Assembly (NCBI RefSeq): GCF_900090305.1
Contig: NZ_LT607751.1
Coordinates: 2,790,001-2,854,000, forward strand
DNA: 64,000 bases
From: Micromonospora siamensis
GTDB taxonomy: Bacteria; Actinomycetota; Actinomycetes; Mycobacteriales; Micromonosporaceae
Reading direction: 5' to 3'
Of the stretch, positions 53,900 through 63,196 are shown one piece after another. The notes under the pieces are model-generated. The model saw only the letters and a program-made list of their open reading frames with translations. It was not told the origin of the DNA and searched no databases. The position numbers and the translations under genes were made by a program. How positions within the stretch are numbered: the stretch's first letter is position 1; each line of letters begins with the position of its first letter.

Positions 53900-54823
53900 T
53901 CAGCAGGGCGGTGGCAGCTCACGCTGGTCGTGCTGCCGCCGCAGCTCCTCCGGGAGCAGCTCGCGGAGCTGGTCGGGCAGGAACGGCAGGTCGAGCAGGC
54001 TGAGCTTGAGCTGGTTGCGTTCCTGGTAGCGCAGCGGGTCGAAGCGGACCACCAGCCCGGCGTCGCGGCGGTAGCTGATCGCCACCGTTCCCTCGGTCGC
54101 CGCGTCGTTGATCACCTGACCGTCCATCTCCACGGCCACCGCCGCCGAGTTCGGTTGCAGCTCCAACCGGATGCTCTCGTTCGGGGAGAGCACCAGCGAC
54201 CGGGAGATGCCGGCCATCGGCGCCGACGGGGTGACCACCACCGCGTCGGCGGCCGGGGAGACCAGCGGGCCGCCGGCGGCGTAGCTGTACGCCGTCGAGC
54301 CGGTCGGGGTGGCCACCACCAGCGCGTCGCAGCGGTAGTAGCCGTAGCGCTGGCCGTCCACGGCGAGGGTGGCGGTGACGAAGCCGGAACCGGGCTGCCG
54401 GACCAGCGCGATGTCGTTGAAGGCCACCACGTCGTCGCCGCACAGGTCGCAGGCCAGGCAGGCGTGCGACTCGACGGTGAAGTCCCTGGCCAGCAGCCGG
54501 CCCAGCGCCTCCGGCAGCTCCGGCGGTGCGATCTCCACCAGGAAGCCGAGCCGCCCCAGGTGTACGCCGAGGACCGGCTTCGGGTCGCGGACGGCGGAGC
54601 GAAGCGCGCCGAGCATGGTGCCGTCGCCGCCGATGCTGATCAGGGCGTCGGCCCGGGCCGCCAGCTCGTCGCCGGGGACCGGTTCGACGCTGGTCGGCAC
54701 CCGGTGCTGGTCGGCCGTGGCCACCATCAGCGACTTGTGGTTCCTCGTCGCCCACCGCTCGATGATGTCGACCACCTCGGAGACATCCCGGGTGGGATGC
54801 AGCACCAGACCCAGCCCGCCCAC
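53900..54823 (-). CDS. nadK: NAD kinase
   Basis: This 307-residue enzyme phosphorylates NAD to NADP. SIGGDGTMLGALR is the GGDGT catalytic motif, and TPTGSTAYSYAAGGPLVSP is the conserved diagnostic loop; VHLGRLGFLVEI is also typical. GTG 54823 gives a normal N-terminus (MGGLGLVLHP). The last ~30 residues are charged and family-variable. Monocistronic, with the terminator of the upstream M14 gene between them. About 170 nt between it and the methyltransferase gene hold nothing recognised. Confidence 0.95.
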   Translation of the reverse strand: MGGLGLVLHPTRDVSEVVDIIERWATRNHKSLMVATADQHRVPTSVEPVPGDELAARADALISIGGDGTMLGALRSAVRDPKPVLGVHLGRLGFLVEIAPPELPEALGRLLARDFTVESHACLACDLCGDDVVAFNDIALVRQPGSGFVTATLAVDGQRYGYYRCDALVVATPTGSTAYSYAAGGPLVSPAADAVVVTPSAPMAGISRSLVLSPNESIRLELQPNSAAVAVEMDGQVINDAATEGTVAISYRRDAGLVVRFDPLRYQERNQLKLSLLDLPFLPDQLRELLPEELRRQHDQRELPPPC

Positions 54824-54871
54824 CCGTACAGCTCACCACATCCGGGTCGGGGGCGCTCGGCGTACCGGCCA

Positions 54872-54905
54872 GGTGCGCCGGCGGTGCGAACACCGCCGGC
54901 GCACC
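54872..54905 (-). terminator. Hairpin terminator of the M14 carboxypeptidase gene
   Basis: A perfect 15-bp stem (54872-54886 with 54891-54905) closes a CGAA loop, 18 nt after the minus-strand stop. Confidence 0.75.
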
Positions 54906-54923
54906 CCTCGGTCCGGTTCCGTC

Positions 54924-57900
54924 CTACGGCTTGGCGGCCAGGTGCTTCAGCGACCGGGCGACCAGGTCGTCCCGGGCGGCCGGGGCCAGCCCCTCCAGGC
55001 CGAAGCCGAGGTAGACGCTGTCCGTGGTGACCACGGCCGCCCCCTCCGAGAACGCCTGCTGGCTGCGCGACCAGTCGTTGGCGGCGGTGTCGGAACCGGC
55101 CGGCGGGCCGGCCACCGTCCAGCCGCCCAGGTCCGGCGTCTCGAAGGAGGTCTGCGAGACCACCGCACCGTCGGCGATAACCCGCGCGTCGTCCAGGAAG
55201 ACGCCCAGGCCCTGGGTGCCCCAGTCGGAGACGTACGAGATGGAGACCTCCACCTGCTTGCCGGCGTACGCCGACAGGTCGACGGCGAACTCCTGCCAGC
55301 CGCCGGAGGCGCCGGTGGCCGCGTTCCAGGTGCCGGTGCTGCCCGTCGGCGAGCAGTCCGCCCCCTGGTAGTGACCGAGGAACGGGTGCAGCTGCGCCAC
55401 CCAGCCCGACTGGCAGCTCTCCCCGGTGCCGGTGCCGGTGTGCCCGTTGGTGTCCGGCAGCGTCGTCCAGGTGTCGCTGCCCACCTCGTGCGCCTCGACG
55501 AGCATGTAGTCCCAGTCCTGCTCGATGTCGTACGAGGTGAAGAAGCGCAGCTCACCGCTGCTCGCCCCGGTCAGGTCCACGGTCCGGGTGAGCCGCTTGT
55601 ACGACTGGTCCGCCCGGCCGCTGTAGAGGTACCAGTCGCCGGTGTGCGGATCGAACGGCGCGCCGCCCGGCCGTACCCAGTCCACCGCCGCCGAGCTGGC
55701 GAACTGCGGGAACTGGTCGGGCTTGAGGAAGCTCGACGTGGTCAGGAAAGACGCCGTGTGGTCCTGGTTGCCCGCCGATCCGGCGGCGTTGAGCTGCCCG
55801 GTGAAGCCGGTGAAGGCCCCCGCCGAGCCGCGCACCGGGTAGGGGTTGCCGTCCGCGTCGGTGCCGCCGTCGCTGACGTAGTTGTAGGCGCCGAGGTAGT
55901 ACTGCTGGAAGTCGTTGAGCAGCGGCAGGCAGGCCACGTCGTTCGGGTTGGTGCACTCCGGTGGGGCGTCCGGCCGGTAGACGTACGAGCCGTTGGCGCC
56001 CTGCGCGAAGAGCGCGTACTTGCCGCTGACCAGGACCTTGCCGCCCTCGTTGAGGTAGTCACGGACGGCCAGCTCGGTGTCCAGCGCGGCTCGGGCCGCG
56101 GTGCCGCCGACCTGCCCCGGCGAGCGGGGGATGATGTCGTCGCCGGTCTCCCAGATCACCGTCTTGTAGTGCGACAGCACGCCCAGCGGGTGCGGGGCCT
56201 TGCGGCCCATCGCGTCGAAGTCGTACACGTCGGCCCGGTGACCGGCCTTCGTCACCGACGCGGCGATCTGGTCGGCGTACTTCGCGGTGGGGGTGTTCTG
56301 CGCCGGGCTCAGGCCGGTGGTGTCCTCCACCGCGAGGACCAGCACGTCCCCGCCGACGTCGGTGTGCACCCGGTAGGTGAAGTGACCGCTGGCCACCGGA
56401 CCGGTGCGGGGCTTGACGCCGGTGAACCAGACCTCCACCCGGTCACCGGGTTTCGTGCCGGTCACGGTGCCGCGCAGCTCGGCGTAGTAGTCGTCGTTGG
56501 TGTCGCCGTACCGCTCACCGCCGCGCCACTCGCGGACCTTGACCGTCTTCGGCCGGCCGCCGTTGACCACGTAGTGCATCCGGACGTCCTTGAGGGCCCG
56601 CCGGGCGATCGTGGCGACCTGCTGGGTCCGGCCGTACGAGGTGTCGAAGGAGTCCACCACGAAGTCCGGGGTGCTGCGGCCGACCACCGACACCGGGTCG
56701 TCCGGGTCGCCGGCCGACTTGGCCACGGCGAGGGCGAACGGCAGGTTCTTGGTCACCTCGGCGGAGATCAGCTTCTCGTCGTCGGGGAAGATGAAGCCGC
56801 TGACGCAGTCGGCCGGGTCCCACTGGTCGTCCGGGTCGGACGCGGAGGCCGTCTGGCAGGTGGACATCTCCGGGGTGAAGCCGAGGGTCTTGTAGCGCAC
56901 CTGCGCGTGGGCGTCGGTGTCGCCGTTGGTGGTGTACAGCTCGGCGGAGATGTCCGGGTCGTAGCCCGGGACGGCCGGGTGGGCGTCGTCGCCGGCCATC
57001 GTTTCGTAGATGACGTCGTCCGGGGTGGGCGTGCTCACCTGCCAGCCCACGCCGTAGAGCAGCAGCTCGGCGGCGGAGTGGTAGTTGATCAGGAACTTGA
57101 AGCCGACGCGCTTGAAGAGCCGGTCCAGCGCCTTGGTCTCCGGCTCGGAGTTCGGCCCGGTGCCGCGGTACGTCTCGCTGGACGGGTCCGGCGAGGAGCC
57201 CTCGTCGTCGTAGCCCCACTTGTAGGCGAAGTTACGGTTGAGGTCGACGCCGTCGCCGCTGGTGATCTGTCCGTCGCCGTTGTTGTCCCGGAGGTTCTTG
57301 CGCCACAGCCGGTTGCCCGGGGTGAACGTGTAGTCGTAGCCGTCCGGGTTGGCCACCGGGAGAAACCACAGCTCCCGGGTGTCCACCAGGGAGGTGATCT
57401 CCGGGTCGGTGCCGTAGTTGTCCAGGTAGTGGTGCAGCAACCGTCGGGTCATCTCCGGGGTGATCCACTCCCGGGCGTGCTGGTTGCTGGCGTAGAGCAC
57501 GGCCGGCCGGGTGCCGTCGGGCACCTTGCCGGCGTTCTTCGTCACCTTCACCGCGAGGATCGGCTTGCCCTGCACGGTCCGACCGATGGTCTCCAACTTC
57601 GCGATCTTCGGGAACCGGGCCGCGGTCGCGGTCAGCTCGTCGCGGATGCCGCCCGGCTCGCTGTACGAGCGGAACGCCTTCCAGCCGGCGGTGGCCTGCT
57701 CCCGCAGCAGCTGCGACGCGGGTTTGCCGTCGACCTTCTTGACGCTCAGCGGCACGCCCTGTCCGGCCAGCCGCTTCGCCTCCCGGCGGCTGAGCACCGT
57801 CTCGACCCGGGCCCCGCCGGCGGTGGTCTGCACCGCGTCGTGTCCCAGGTCGACCCCCGCCGCGCGGAGCTTGCCCAGCTGCTGCGCGTCCACCGTGCCT

Positions 57901-58025
57901 ACGTACACCTCCAGACCGTCGCGGGCGACCGGGTCGGACGGTGGTCGGGCACTGGCCGGTGCGGTCAACGCCAACGCGCCGACCAGTGTGAACACGCCGG
58001 CGATCGCCAGCCGTCTGCGCCTCAT
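54924..58025 (-). CDS. Large secreted M14 zinc carboxypeptidase with C-terminal accessory domains
   Basis: This 1033-residue exported protein has a signal peptide (about 1-27, ending ASARP), a propeptide-like domain (about 30-115) and an M14 carboxypeptidase domain (about 130-450). Zinc ligands appear in NQHAREWITPE and INYHSAAELLLYG, and the general-base Glu in GFTPEMST. The second half holds a segment like an inactive glutamine-amidotransferase-type fold (VIWETGDDIIPRSPG, GGKVLVSGKYALF) and two jellyroll-like carbohydrate-binding regions (SYDIEQDWDYMLVEA, SQTSFETPDLGGW). ATG 58025 follows GAAGGGGG. It probably degrades extracellular peptides. Confidence 0.9.
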   Translation of the reverse strand: MRRRRLAIAGVFTLVGALALTAPASARPPSDPVARDGLEVYVGTVDAQQLGKLRAAGVDLGHDAVQTTAGGARVETVLSRREAKRLAGQGVPLSVKKVDGKPASQLLREQATAGWKAFRSYSEPGGIRDELTATAARFPKIAKLETIGRTVQGKPILAVKVTKNAGKVPDGTRPAVLYASNQHAREWITPEMTRRLLHHYLDNYGTDPEITSLVDTRELWFLPVANPDGYDYTFTPGNRLWRKNLRDNNGDGQITSGDGVDLNRNFAYKWGYDDEGSSPDPSSETYRGTGPNSEPETKALDRLFKRVGFKFLINYHSAAELLLYGVGWQVSTPTPDDVIYETMAGDDAHPAVPGYDPDISAELYTTNGDTDAHAQVRYKTLGFTPEMSTCQTASASDPDDQWDPADCVSGFIFPDDEKLISAEVTKNLPFALAVAKSAGDPDDPVSVVGRSTPDFVVDSFDTSYGRTQQVATIARRALKDVRMHYVVNGGRPKTVKVREWRGGERYGDTNDDYYAELRGTVTGTKPGDRVEVWFTGVKPRTGPVASGHFTYRVHTDVGGDVLVLAVEDTTGLSPAQNTPTAKYADQIAASVTKAGHRADVYDFDAMGRKAPHPLGVLSHYKTVIWETGDDIIPRSPGQVGGTAARAALDTELAVRDYLNEGGKVLVSGKYALFAQGANGSYVYRPDAPPECTNPNDVACLPLLNDFQQYYLGAYNYVSDGGTDADGNPYPVRGSAGAFTGFTGQLNAAGSAGNQDHTASFLTTSSFLKPDQFPQFASSAAVDWVRPGGAPFDPHTGDWYLYSGRADQSYKRLTRTVDLTGASSGELRFFTSYDIEQDWDYMLVEAHEVGSDTWTTLPDTNGHTGTGTGESCQSGWVAQLHPFLGHYQGADCSPTGSTGTWNAATGASGGWQEFAVDLSAYAGKQVEVSISYVSDWGTQGLGVFLDDARVIADGAVVSQTSFETPDLGGWTVAGPPAGSDTAANDWSRSQQAFSEGAAVVTTDSVYLGFGLEGLAPAARDDLVARSLKHLAAKP

Positions 58026-58328
58026 CGCGCCCCCTTCGGTGGAAGGACCTGTGGTCGGAGCCTTCCCGGGTTGGTGAATACATGTCAATGACTCGATGAG
58101 GTATTTCGTCGACCGTCGGTGTCGGCCCGGTCGCGGTTCGGCGCGCCTCCAGGCCCAAATGCCGGACCAGCCCGTTGGCTTGTCGCTTTTGCGTGACTAA
58201 CCGCTGATCCCGGTCGTTGAGTGTGGGACGAGGCGCGGCCGGCCGCCGCAACGGTCGTGCGTCCGCGTCGGCGGGACGAGTCGCCCGCCATGTACCCGAT
58301 GTCCTCTCTTCGAAGGCAGGCACGCCCC
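58026..58328. other. Divergent intergenic region of M14 and polysaccharide genes
   Basis: A TTGACA -35-like box lies at 58083-58088 (minus strand), 57 nt before the M14 start; no clear -10 pairs with it. On the plus strand a frame is open from 58221 and an ATG occurs at 58290, but the next gene is better started at 58329. No other gene was seen. Confidence 0.35.
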
Positions 58329-60488
58329 GTGAAGCAGATCGTCCAGTCGGTGTCCGACGGCGAGCTGAGGGTCGTCGAGGTTCCGCAGCCCGAGCCGGCC
58401 GCGACCGAGACGCTCGTCGCCACCCGCAGGTCTCTGCTCTCTGCCGGAACCGAACGCGCCGTGCGGGAGCTCGCCTCGGCGAGCCTGCTGCGCAAGGCCC
58501 GGGCGCGGCCCGATCTGGTCCGCCAGGTGGTGAGCAGGGCGCGCACGGCGGGCATCCGCTCGACGGTCGCCGCGGTCCGTAGCCGGCTCGACGAGGACAT
58601 GCCCCTCGGGTACAGCGCGACGGGTGTCGTCGTCGCCGCCGGTGCCGCGACCGAGGGACTGCGGCCCGGGATGCGGGTGGCCACCGCCTCGGTGGGGCAT
58701 GCCGAGTACCAGGCGGTGCCCGGCCTGCTCGCGGTGCCCGTCCCCGAGCCGGTGTCCGACCAGGCCGCCGCGTTCGGCGCGGTCGCGGCCATCGCACTGC
58801 AGGGCCTTCGGCAGGCCGAGGTCGGCGTGGGCGGGTCGGTCGCCGTGGTCGGTCTCGGTCTGGTCGGACAGCTGACCGTTCGCCTGGGGCTGGCCTCCGG
58901 CCTCACCGTCATCGGCATCGACCTACGGGACTGGACGGCCGAGCTGGCCGCCAGCGGCGGCGCGGTCGGCCTGGTGGAGGCCGGTGCCGCGACCACGGAC
59001 CAGATCATGGAACTGACCCGCGGCCGGGGGGTCGACGCCGTCCTGATCACCGCCGCGACCCGCTCGTCGGAGCCGGTGACCCGCAGCACCGAGATCGCCC
59101 GCGACCGCGCCCGGTTGGTGGTGGTCGGGGACGTCGGTCTGGAGCTCGACCGCCGGGGTTTCTACGAGCGCGAGCTGGATCTCCGCTTCGCGCGCAGCTA
59201 TGGGCCCGGCCGACACGACCGGGCGTACGAGGACTGGGGCGTCGACTACCCGATCGGCCACGTCCGGTGGACGGCAAGGCGCAACATCGAGGCGTACCTG
59301 GACCTGGTGGCCGGCGGTCGGGTCGCGGTCGACGACCTGGTCACGCACGTCTTCCCGGTGGATCAGGCAACGGCGGCGTACGACGTGCTGGCCGCCGATC
59401 CCCGCGCGCTGGCGGTGCAGCTCAGCTACTCCGCTCCCGCCGAGCCGACCCGGGACGCGATCACCGTCCGACCGCGCAGCCGCTCCCCACGACCCCGGGC
59501 CGGCCTGATCGGCGCCGGCAACTACGCCAAGGCGACGTTCCTGCCCGCGCTGAAGGCGGCCGGCTGGGCCGACGACCTCGCCGCCATCACTTCGGCCAAG
59601 GGCTTGACCGCCCGGCACGCCGCGGAGCGCAACGGCATCGCGCTCGTCCTGCCGACCGCCGCGGACCTGCTGGCCCGCGACGACATCGACACGGTGTTCA
59701 TCCTCAGTCGCCACGACTCGCACGCCGACCTGGTGGCGCGGGCGCTCGACGCCGGCAAGCACGTCTTCGTGGAAAAGCCGCTCGCGCTGACCCAGGACGA
59801 GCTCGACCAGGTCCGAGCAGCGTACGACCGCAACTCCGGCCACCTGTTCGTCGGCTACAACCGCCGGCACGCGCCCATGGTCGCTCACACGAAGCGGGTC
59901 CTGGCGGCCGACGTCGGGCCGCTGAGCATCAGCTACCGAGTCAACGCCGGAACTTTGCCCGACACGCACTGGTACCACGACCGCCGGCAGGGCGGTCGGA
60001 TCCGCGGCGAGGTGTGCCACTTCATCGACCTCGCGTCCTGGCTGGTGGGTGGACAGCCTGCCGCCGTGCACGCGTACGGCAGTGGGCGTGGCGAGCCGGG
60101 ACTCGAGCAGGACGTCAACGTCCTGCTCGGCTACCCGGACGGTTCCACGGCGACGATCACGTACTGCACGCGTGGGCACCGGAGCACCTCGAAGGAGCGG
60201 CTGGAGATCCTCGGCCGGGGACACACCGTTGTGATCGACGACTTCCGGCGTCTGGAGATCGACGGGCGGGAGGCGAAGCTGTCCGCAGGGGGCAAAGGGC
60301 ACCGAGAACTGCTCACCCACGTACGAACGGCGGTCGCTAAGCCGGTGTCCGACCAGCGGGAGCTCGCCGCGTCCTTCGGTTCGACGAGGGCCGCCCTGTC
60401 CGTGGTCGCCGCCCTGGCCGGTGTCGACGCGCAACCGTCGCGCCTTCCTACGCAGGTGGGTGACGTGACCGCCGGGTATGCCTCGTGA
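58329..60488 (+). CDS. Bi-domain oxidoreductase (zinc-type alcohol dehydrogenase fused to Gfo/Idh/MocA)
   Basis: This 719-residue protein joins an N-terminal medium-chain dehydrogenase (about 1-370; GYSATGVVVAAG, nucleotide site VAVVGLGLVGQLTVRL) to a C-terminal Gfo/Idh/MocA domain (about 383-719; AGLIGAGNYAKATFLPAL, HVFVEKPLALT, GEVCHFIDLASWLVGG). Such fusions occur in bacterial polysaccharide clusters and are thought to act on sugar nucleotides or glycan precursors; the reaction is not established. GTG 58329 gives the family start MKQIVQSVSDGELRV; ATG 58290 would add 13 residues. It leads a tight run of plus-strand sugar genes. Confidence 0.85.
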   Translation: MKQIVQSVSDGELRVVEVPQPEPAATETLVATRRSLLSAGTERAVRELASASLLRKARARPDLVRQVVSRARTAGIRSTVAAVRSRLDEDMPLGYSATGVVVAAGAATEGLRPGMRVATASVGHAEYQAVPGLLAVPVPEPVSDQAAAFGAVAAIALQGLRQAEVGVGGSVAVVGLGLVGQLTVRLGLASGLTVIGIDLRDWTAELAASGGAVGLVEAGAATTDQIMELTRGRGVDAVLITAATRSSEPVTRSTEIARDRARLVVVGDVGLELDRRGFYERELDLRFARSYGPGRHDRAYEDWGVDYPIGHVRWTARRNIEAYLDLVAGGRVAVDDLVTHVFPVDQATAAYDVLAADPRALAVQLSYSAPAEPTRDAITVRPRSRSPRPRAGLIGAGNYAKATFLPALKAAGWADDLAAITSAKGLTARHAAERNGIALVLPTAADLLARDDIDTVFILSRHDSHADLVARALDAGKHVFVEKPLALTQDELDQVRAAYDRNSGHLFVGYNRRHAPMVAHTKRVLAADVGPLSISYRVNAGTLPDTHWYHDRRQGGRIRGEVCHFIDLASWLVGGQPAAVHAYGSGRGEPGLEQDVNVLLGYPDGSTATITYCTRGHRSTSKERLEILGRGHTVVIDDFRRLEIDGREAKLSAGGKGHRELLTHVRTAVAKPVSDQRELAASFGSTRAALSVVAALAGVDAQPSRLPTQVGDVTAGYAS

Positions 60489-60676
60489 ACGGGGCATCCG
60501 TACCAAGCCGCGGGACGGTCTTTATCCCCTGGCACCAGGAGCATGCGGCGAAACTCGGGTACAAGTCCACTCCAAGGCATGCCCCGTACATCCAGGCGGA
60601 TCGTCTGCTAGAGGTATCCGACAGGGCTGTTCGGCAGCTCGTTCGCTACGCGCGTGATGGTGGCGCGGATGTATAG
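60485..60676 (+). CDS. Possible 63-residue protein between sugar genes
   Basis: A short frame starts at GTG 60485, overlapping the previous stop by 4 nt, and ends inside the start region of the glycosyltransferase gene. This is the spacing of a coupled gene. The predicted protein (contains TVFIPWHQEHAAKLGYK and LLEVSDRAVRQLVRYAR) was not recognised and its codon bias is weaker than that of its neighbours. It may be a real small protein, the remnant of a decayed gene or chance. Confidence 0.28.
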   Translation: MNGASVPSRGTVFIPWHQEHAAKLGYKSTPRHAPYIQADRLLEVSDRAVRQLVRYARDGGADV

Positions 60677-61916
60677 GTCTGGTCGGCCGGACAGCGTCCG
60701 CGTAGGTGTCTTCGTCGGTCACTTCATCCCCGCCTACCGATCGGGTGGACCGATCCGCAGCCTGTCGGCGATCACCGCAGCCCGGACTTCCGGTGTCACT
60801 TACACGGTGTTCACCCGCGACAGGGACGCGGGCGACCCGCAACCGTTCTCCGTCGCGCGACCCGGCCACCTCGTCGAGTTCCAGGGGCGCAGGGTGATGT
60901 ACGTCGACATCACCCGCCCGCTGGCCTACCTGCGGGCGCTGCGCCGCTTCGTCCGGCCGGGGTACGACATCTATTACTTCAACAGCCTCTGGAACCGGCC
61001 GTTCACGATGGTGCCACTGCTGCTGATCTGTCTGGGCGTCCTGGCCCGCAGGCCGGTGCTGCTCGCACCGCGCGGTGAACTGCTCGCCGGTGCGCTCGGC
61101 CCCAAGGCGTGGCGCAAACGAGCGGGGCTGCGCGTCATGCAGCTCCTGCTAGCCAGGGTCGAGGCGGCAATCCACTGCACCTCTGCCGAGGAGGTGGACA
61201 GCGCCCGCCGCTTCTTGCCAGCCCGCCGCATCGAGCTGGTGCAGGACGCGTTCGACCCGGACGAGCGCTTCGACGTCGAGCCGCCGCGCGACCCAGAACC
61301 CGCCGGCCCGCTGCGGGTCTGTTTCTTCTCGCGGGTCCACCCGCACAAGAACCTCGCTGGCGCACTCGCTGCGTTGGCCCTGATGACCGAGCCGGTACAT
61401 CTGCGGGTGATCGGCCCGGCGGCGGACGAGGCTTACCACCGTCACTGCCAGGACCTGGCCGCGCGGTTGCCGGGGCACATCCGGGTGGAATTCCTGGGTG
61501 CGGTGCCGCATGAACAGGCGGCTGCCGCGCTCGTCTGGGGGCACGTCTTCCTTCTGCCGACCAAGGGGGAGAACTTCGGGCATGCCATCCGAGAGGCGAT
61601 GGCCGCAGGACTGTGCCCGGTGATCTCCGACGCAACCCAGTGGACCGAACTCGTCCGCGAGGCCGGTGGCGTCGCGTTGCCGTGGTACGACACTGACGGT
61701 TTCGCTCGGCACCTGTCGTTGCTGGCCCGCTGCTCCCCACAGGAGCTGCGGGCCCTGCGGAGCGGAGTGCTCGCCGCGTACCAGGCATGGGCTCGACGTC
61801 AGATTCCCAGTCCGGTACTCATGGACGAGCTCCTGGCAAGGCTAGCGGGGAAGATCGTCGCACCGACGATCGCGCCGGGCGTCGCCGGCGCACTGAGGGG
61901 CGGGCGCGCATGTTAG
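60669..61916 (+). CDS. Glycosyltransferase family 4 protein
   Basis: This protein of about 415 residues is a GT-B enzyme. The N-terminal half has VFVGHFIPAYRSGGPIRS and YFNSLWNRPF. The C-terminal donor domain has CFFSRVHPHKNLAGALAAL and LLPTKGENFGHAIREAMAAG with the EX7E-like pair. It should transfer a sugar to a lipid-linked or polysaccharide acceptor in the cytoplasm. GTG 60654, ATG 60657 and ATG 60669 are all possible starts and none has a clear ribosome site, which fits translation coupled to upstream genes. The stop overlaps the next gene by 7 nt. Confidence 0.87.
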   Translation: MYRSGRPDSVRVGVFVGHFIPAYRSGGPIRSLSAITAARTSGVTYTVFTRDRDAGDPQPFSVARPGHLVEFQGRRVMYVDITRPLAYLRALRRFVRPGYDIYYFNSLWNRPFTMVPLLLICLGVLARRPVLLAPRGELLAGALGPKAWRKRAGLRVMQLLLARVEAAIHCTSAEEVDSARRFLPARRIELVQDAFDPDERFDVEPPRDPEPAGPLRVCFFSRVHPHKNLAGALAALALMTEPVHLRVIGPAADEAYHRHCQDLAARLPGHIRVEFLGAVPHEQAAAALVWGHVFLLPTKGENFGHAIREAMAAGLCPVISDATQWTELVREAGGVALPWYDTDGFARHLSLLARCSPQELRALRSGVLAAYQAWARRQIPSPVLMDELLARLAGKIVAPTIAPGVAGALRGGRAC

Positions 61917-63196
61917 TCGATGTCCGGGGCGTTCCGGCGGTGGTAGCCATGATGTTCTGCGCCGCTGCGGCCGGTGCGGCGGCGGGAACCAGCCTCCTGC
62001 TGGGTGCCGTCGTGTGCACCCTGCTCGTCCTGCTCCTGATTTTCCTGCTAGACAGCAGTGAGACATGGGTGTGCGGAGTGTCACTGGTGCTGTGCCTGGC
62101 CTGCGCCGTCTCGCTCGAACAACTGGCGCCTTTTCAGGACGTCGTCCGGATTGCCGCGGTCCTCTTGCTCGTTGCAGGTGTTGCCTCCGGCATGCTGCGG
62201 ACGGCCAAGTGGTACGGCCGCCGGCTCCGCCCGGCTCGCCCTCTGATGGAGCTGTACCTGATCGGAATGACGGGTTACCTGCTCGCAGCCACCCTGCCGT
62301 TCGGCGAGGCCCGGGCGCTGGCGGTGGGTATCCTCGGGCTGCTAACGACCGCCGCGTACCTGCTGTTGGCCGCGAGGTACGTGTCACCCCGGGCGCTCGA
62401 CGCGGCTCTCGTCGCGGTGCTGATGCTGACGGTCGCCGCGTCCCTCGTGCTCGGCCTTGTGGCACCGGACGTCGCCGTGGTCGGCGAGCGGTTGAGGGGC
62501 GTCACGGCCAATGCGAACCTGCTGGGTGTATACGGCCTGCTCCTGGTTGCGACGGTCGTGCTGCGCAAGCGCTCCTGGCCGTTGACGTCGGCTGGAGCTG
62601 TGTTGGGCGGTGCGGCGATCGTCTGGACAGCGAGCCGGGGCAGCGCCCTGTCACTGCTGCTTGCGCTCGTCGTGGGCGCCGTGGTCAACGCGGGACGCGC
62701 CCGCCGGTTGGCGTTGCCGGTGGTGGCCTTGGCGGCCGCACCCTTTTTCTGGAGCCTGCGTAACGCGTCCGCCGCCGACCTGACCCTCTACCGCACCAAC
62801 AACTCCCGTGAGGTGGGCATTCGGGAGGTAATGGAGCTGATGCGAGCCGACTCCCTCGCCGGGCTGGGCATCCACAACGCCTATGCCGCGAACGGTAGCG
62901 CCGTGCTGACGGCATTCGTTCAAGGCGGGCTGCTGGCAATATGCCTCATTCTGATGATCTGCGTCGCCTTCCTCTGGTCCAGTTGGAAATCGGGACCGGC
63001 CACTTTCGCGCTCGCCTTGGGCGTGGTGCTGCACTCCAACTTCGAGCCGTGGGCGTTGGCCTCGATGAGCCCGATTTCGCTCCTCGTAGCGCTGACCTGG
63101 CTCTCCCTGGTCGAAACGGGCGCCAGGACGCTTCCGAAGCGCGCGGCGCCGACCGCTAGCTCTCTAGTCCGGCATCCCCTCGGGAGCACCGCATGA
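61910..63196 (+). CDS. Wzy/O-antigen-ligase-like polymerase
   Basis: This 428-residue membrane protein has about 11 hydrophobic segments and a larger loop after the eighth (about residues 285-325, NNSREVGIREVMELMRADSLAG), followed by GLGIHNAYAANG and a short C-terminal tail. This layout, with GVTANANLLGVYGLLL and WTASRGSALSLLLALV, fits the Wzy_C/O-antigen ligase superfamily, which polymerises lipid-linked repeat units outside the membrane. ATG 61910 overlaps the preceding stop by 7 nt and its own stop overlaps the next start by 4 nt. Confidence 0.82.
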   Translation: MLVDVRGVPAVVAMMFCAAAAGAAAGTSLLLGAVVCTLLVLLLIFLLDSSETWVCGVSLVLCLACAVSLEQLAPFQDVVRIAAVLLLVAGVASGMLRTAKWYGRRLRPARPLMELYLIGMTGYLLAATLPFGEARALAVGILGLLTTAAYLLLAARYVSPRALDAALVAVLMLTVAASLVLGLVAPDVAVVGERLRGVTANANLLGVYGLLLVATVVLRKRSWPLTSAGAVLGGAAIVWTASRGSALSLLLALVVGAVVNAGRARRLALPVVALAAAPFFWSLRNASAADLTLYRTNNSREVGIREVMELMRADSLAGLGIHNAYAANGSAVLTAFVQGGLLAICLILMICVAFLWSSWKSGPATFALALGVVLHSNFEPWALASMSPISLLVALTWLSLVETGARTLPKRAAPTASSLVRHPLGSTA

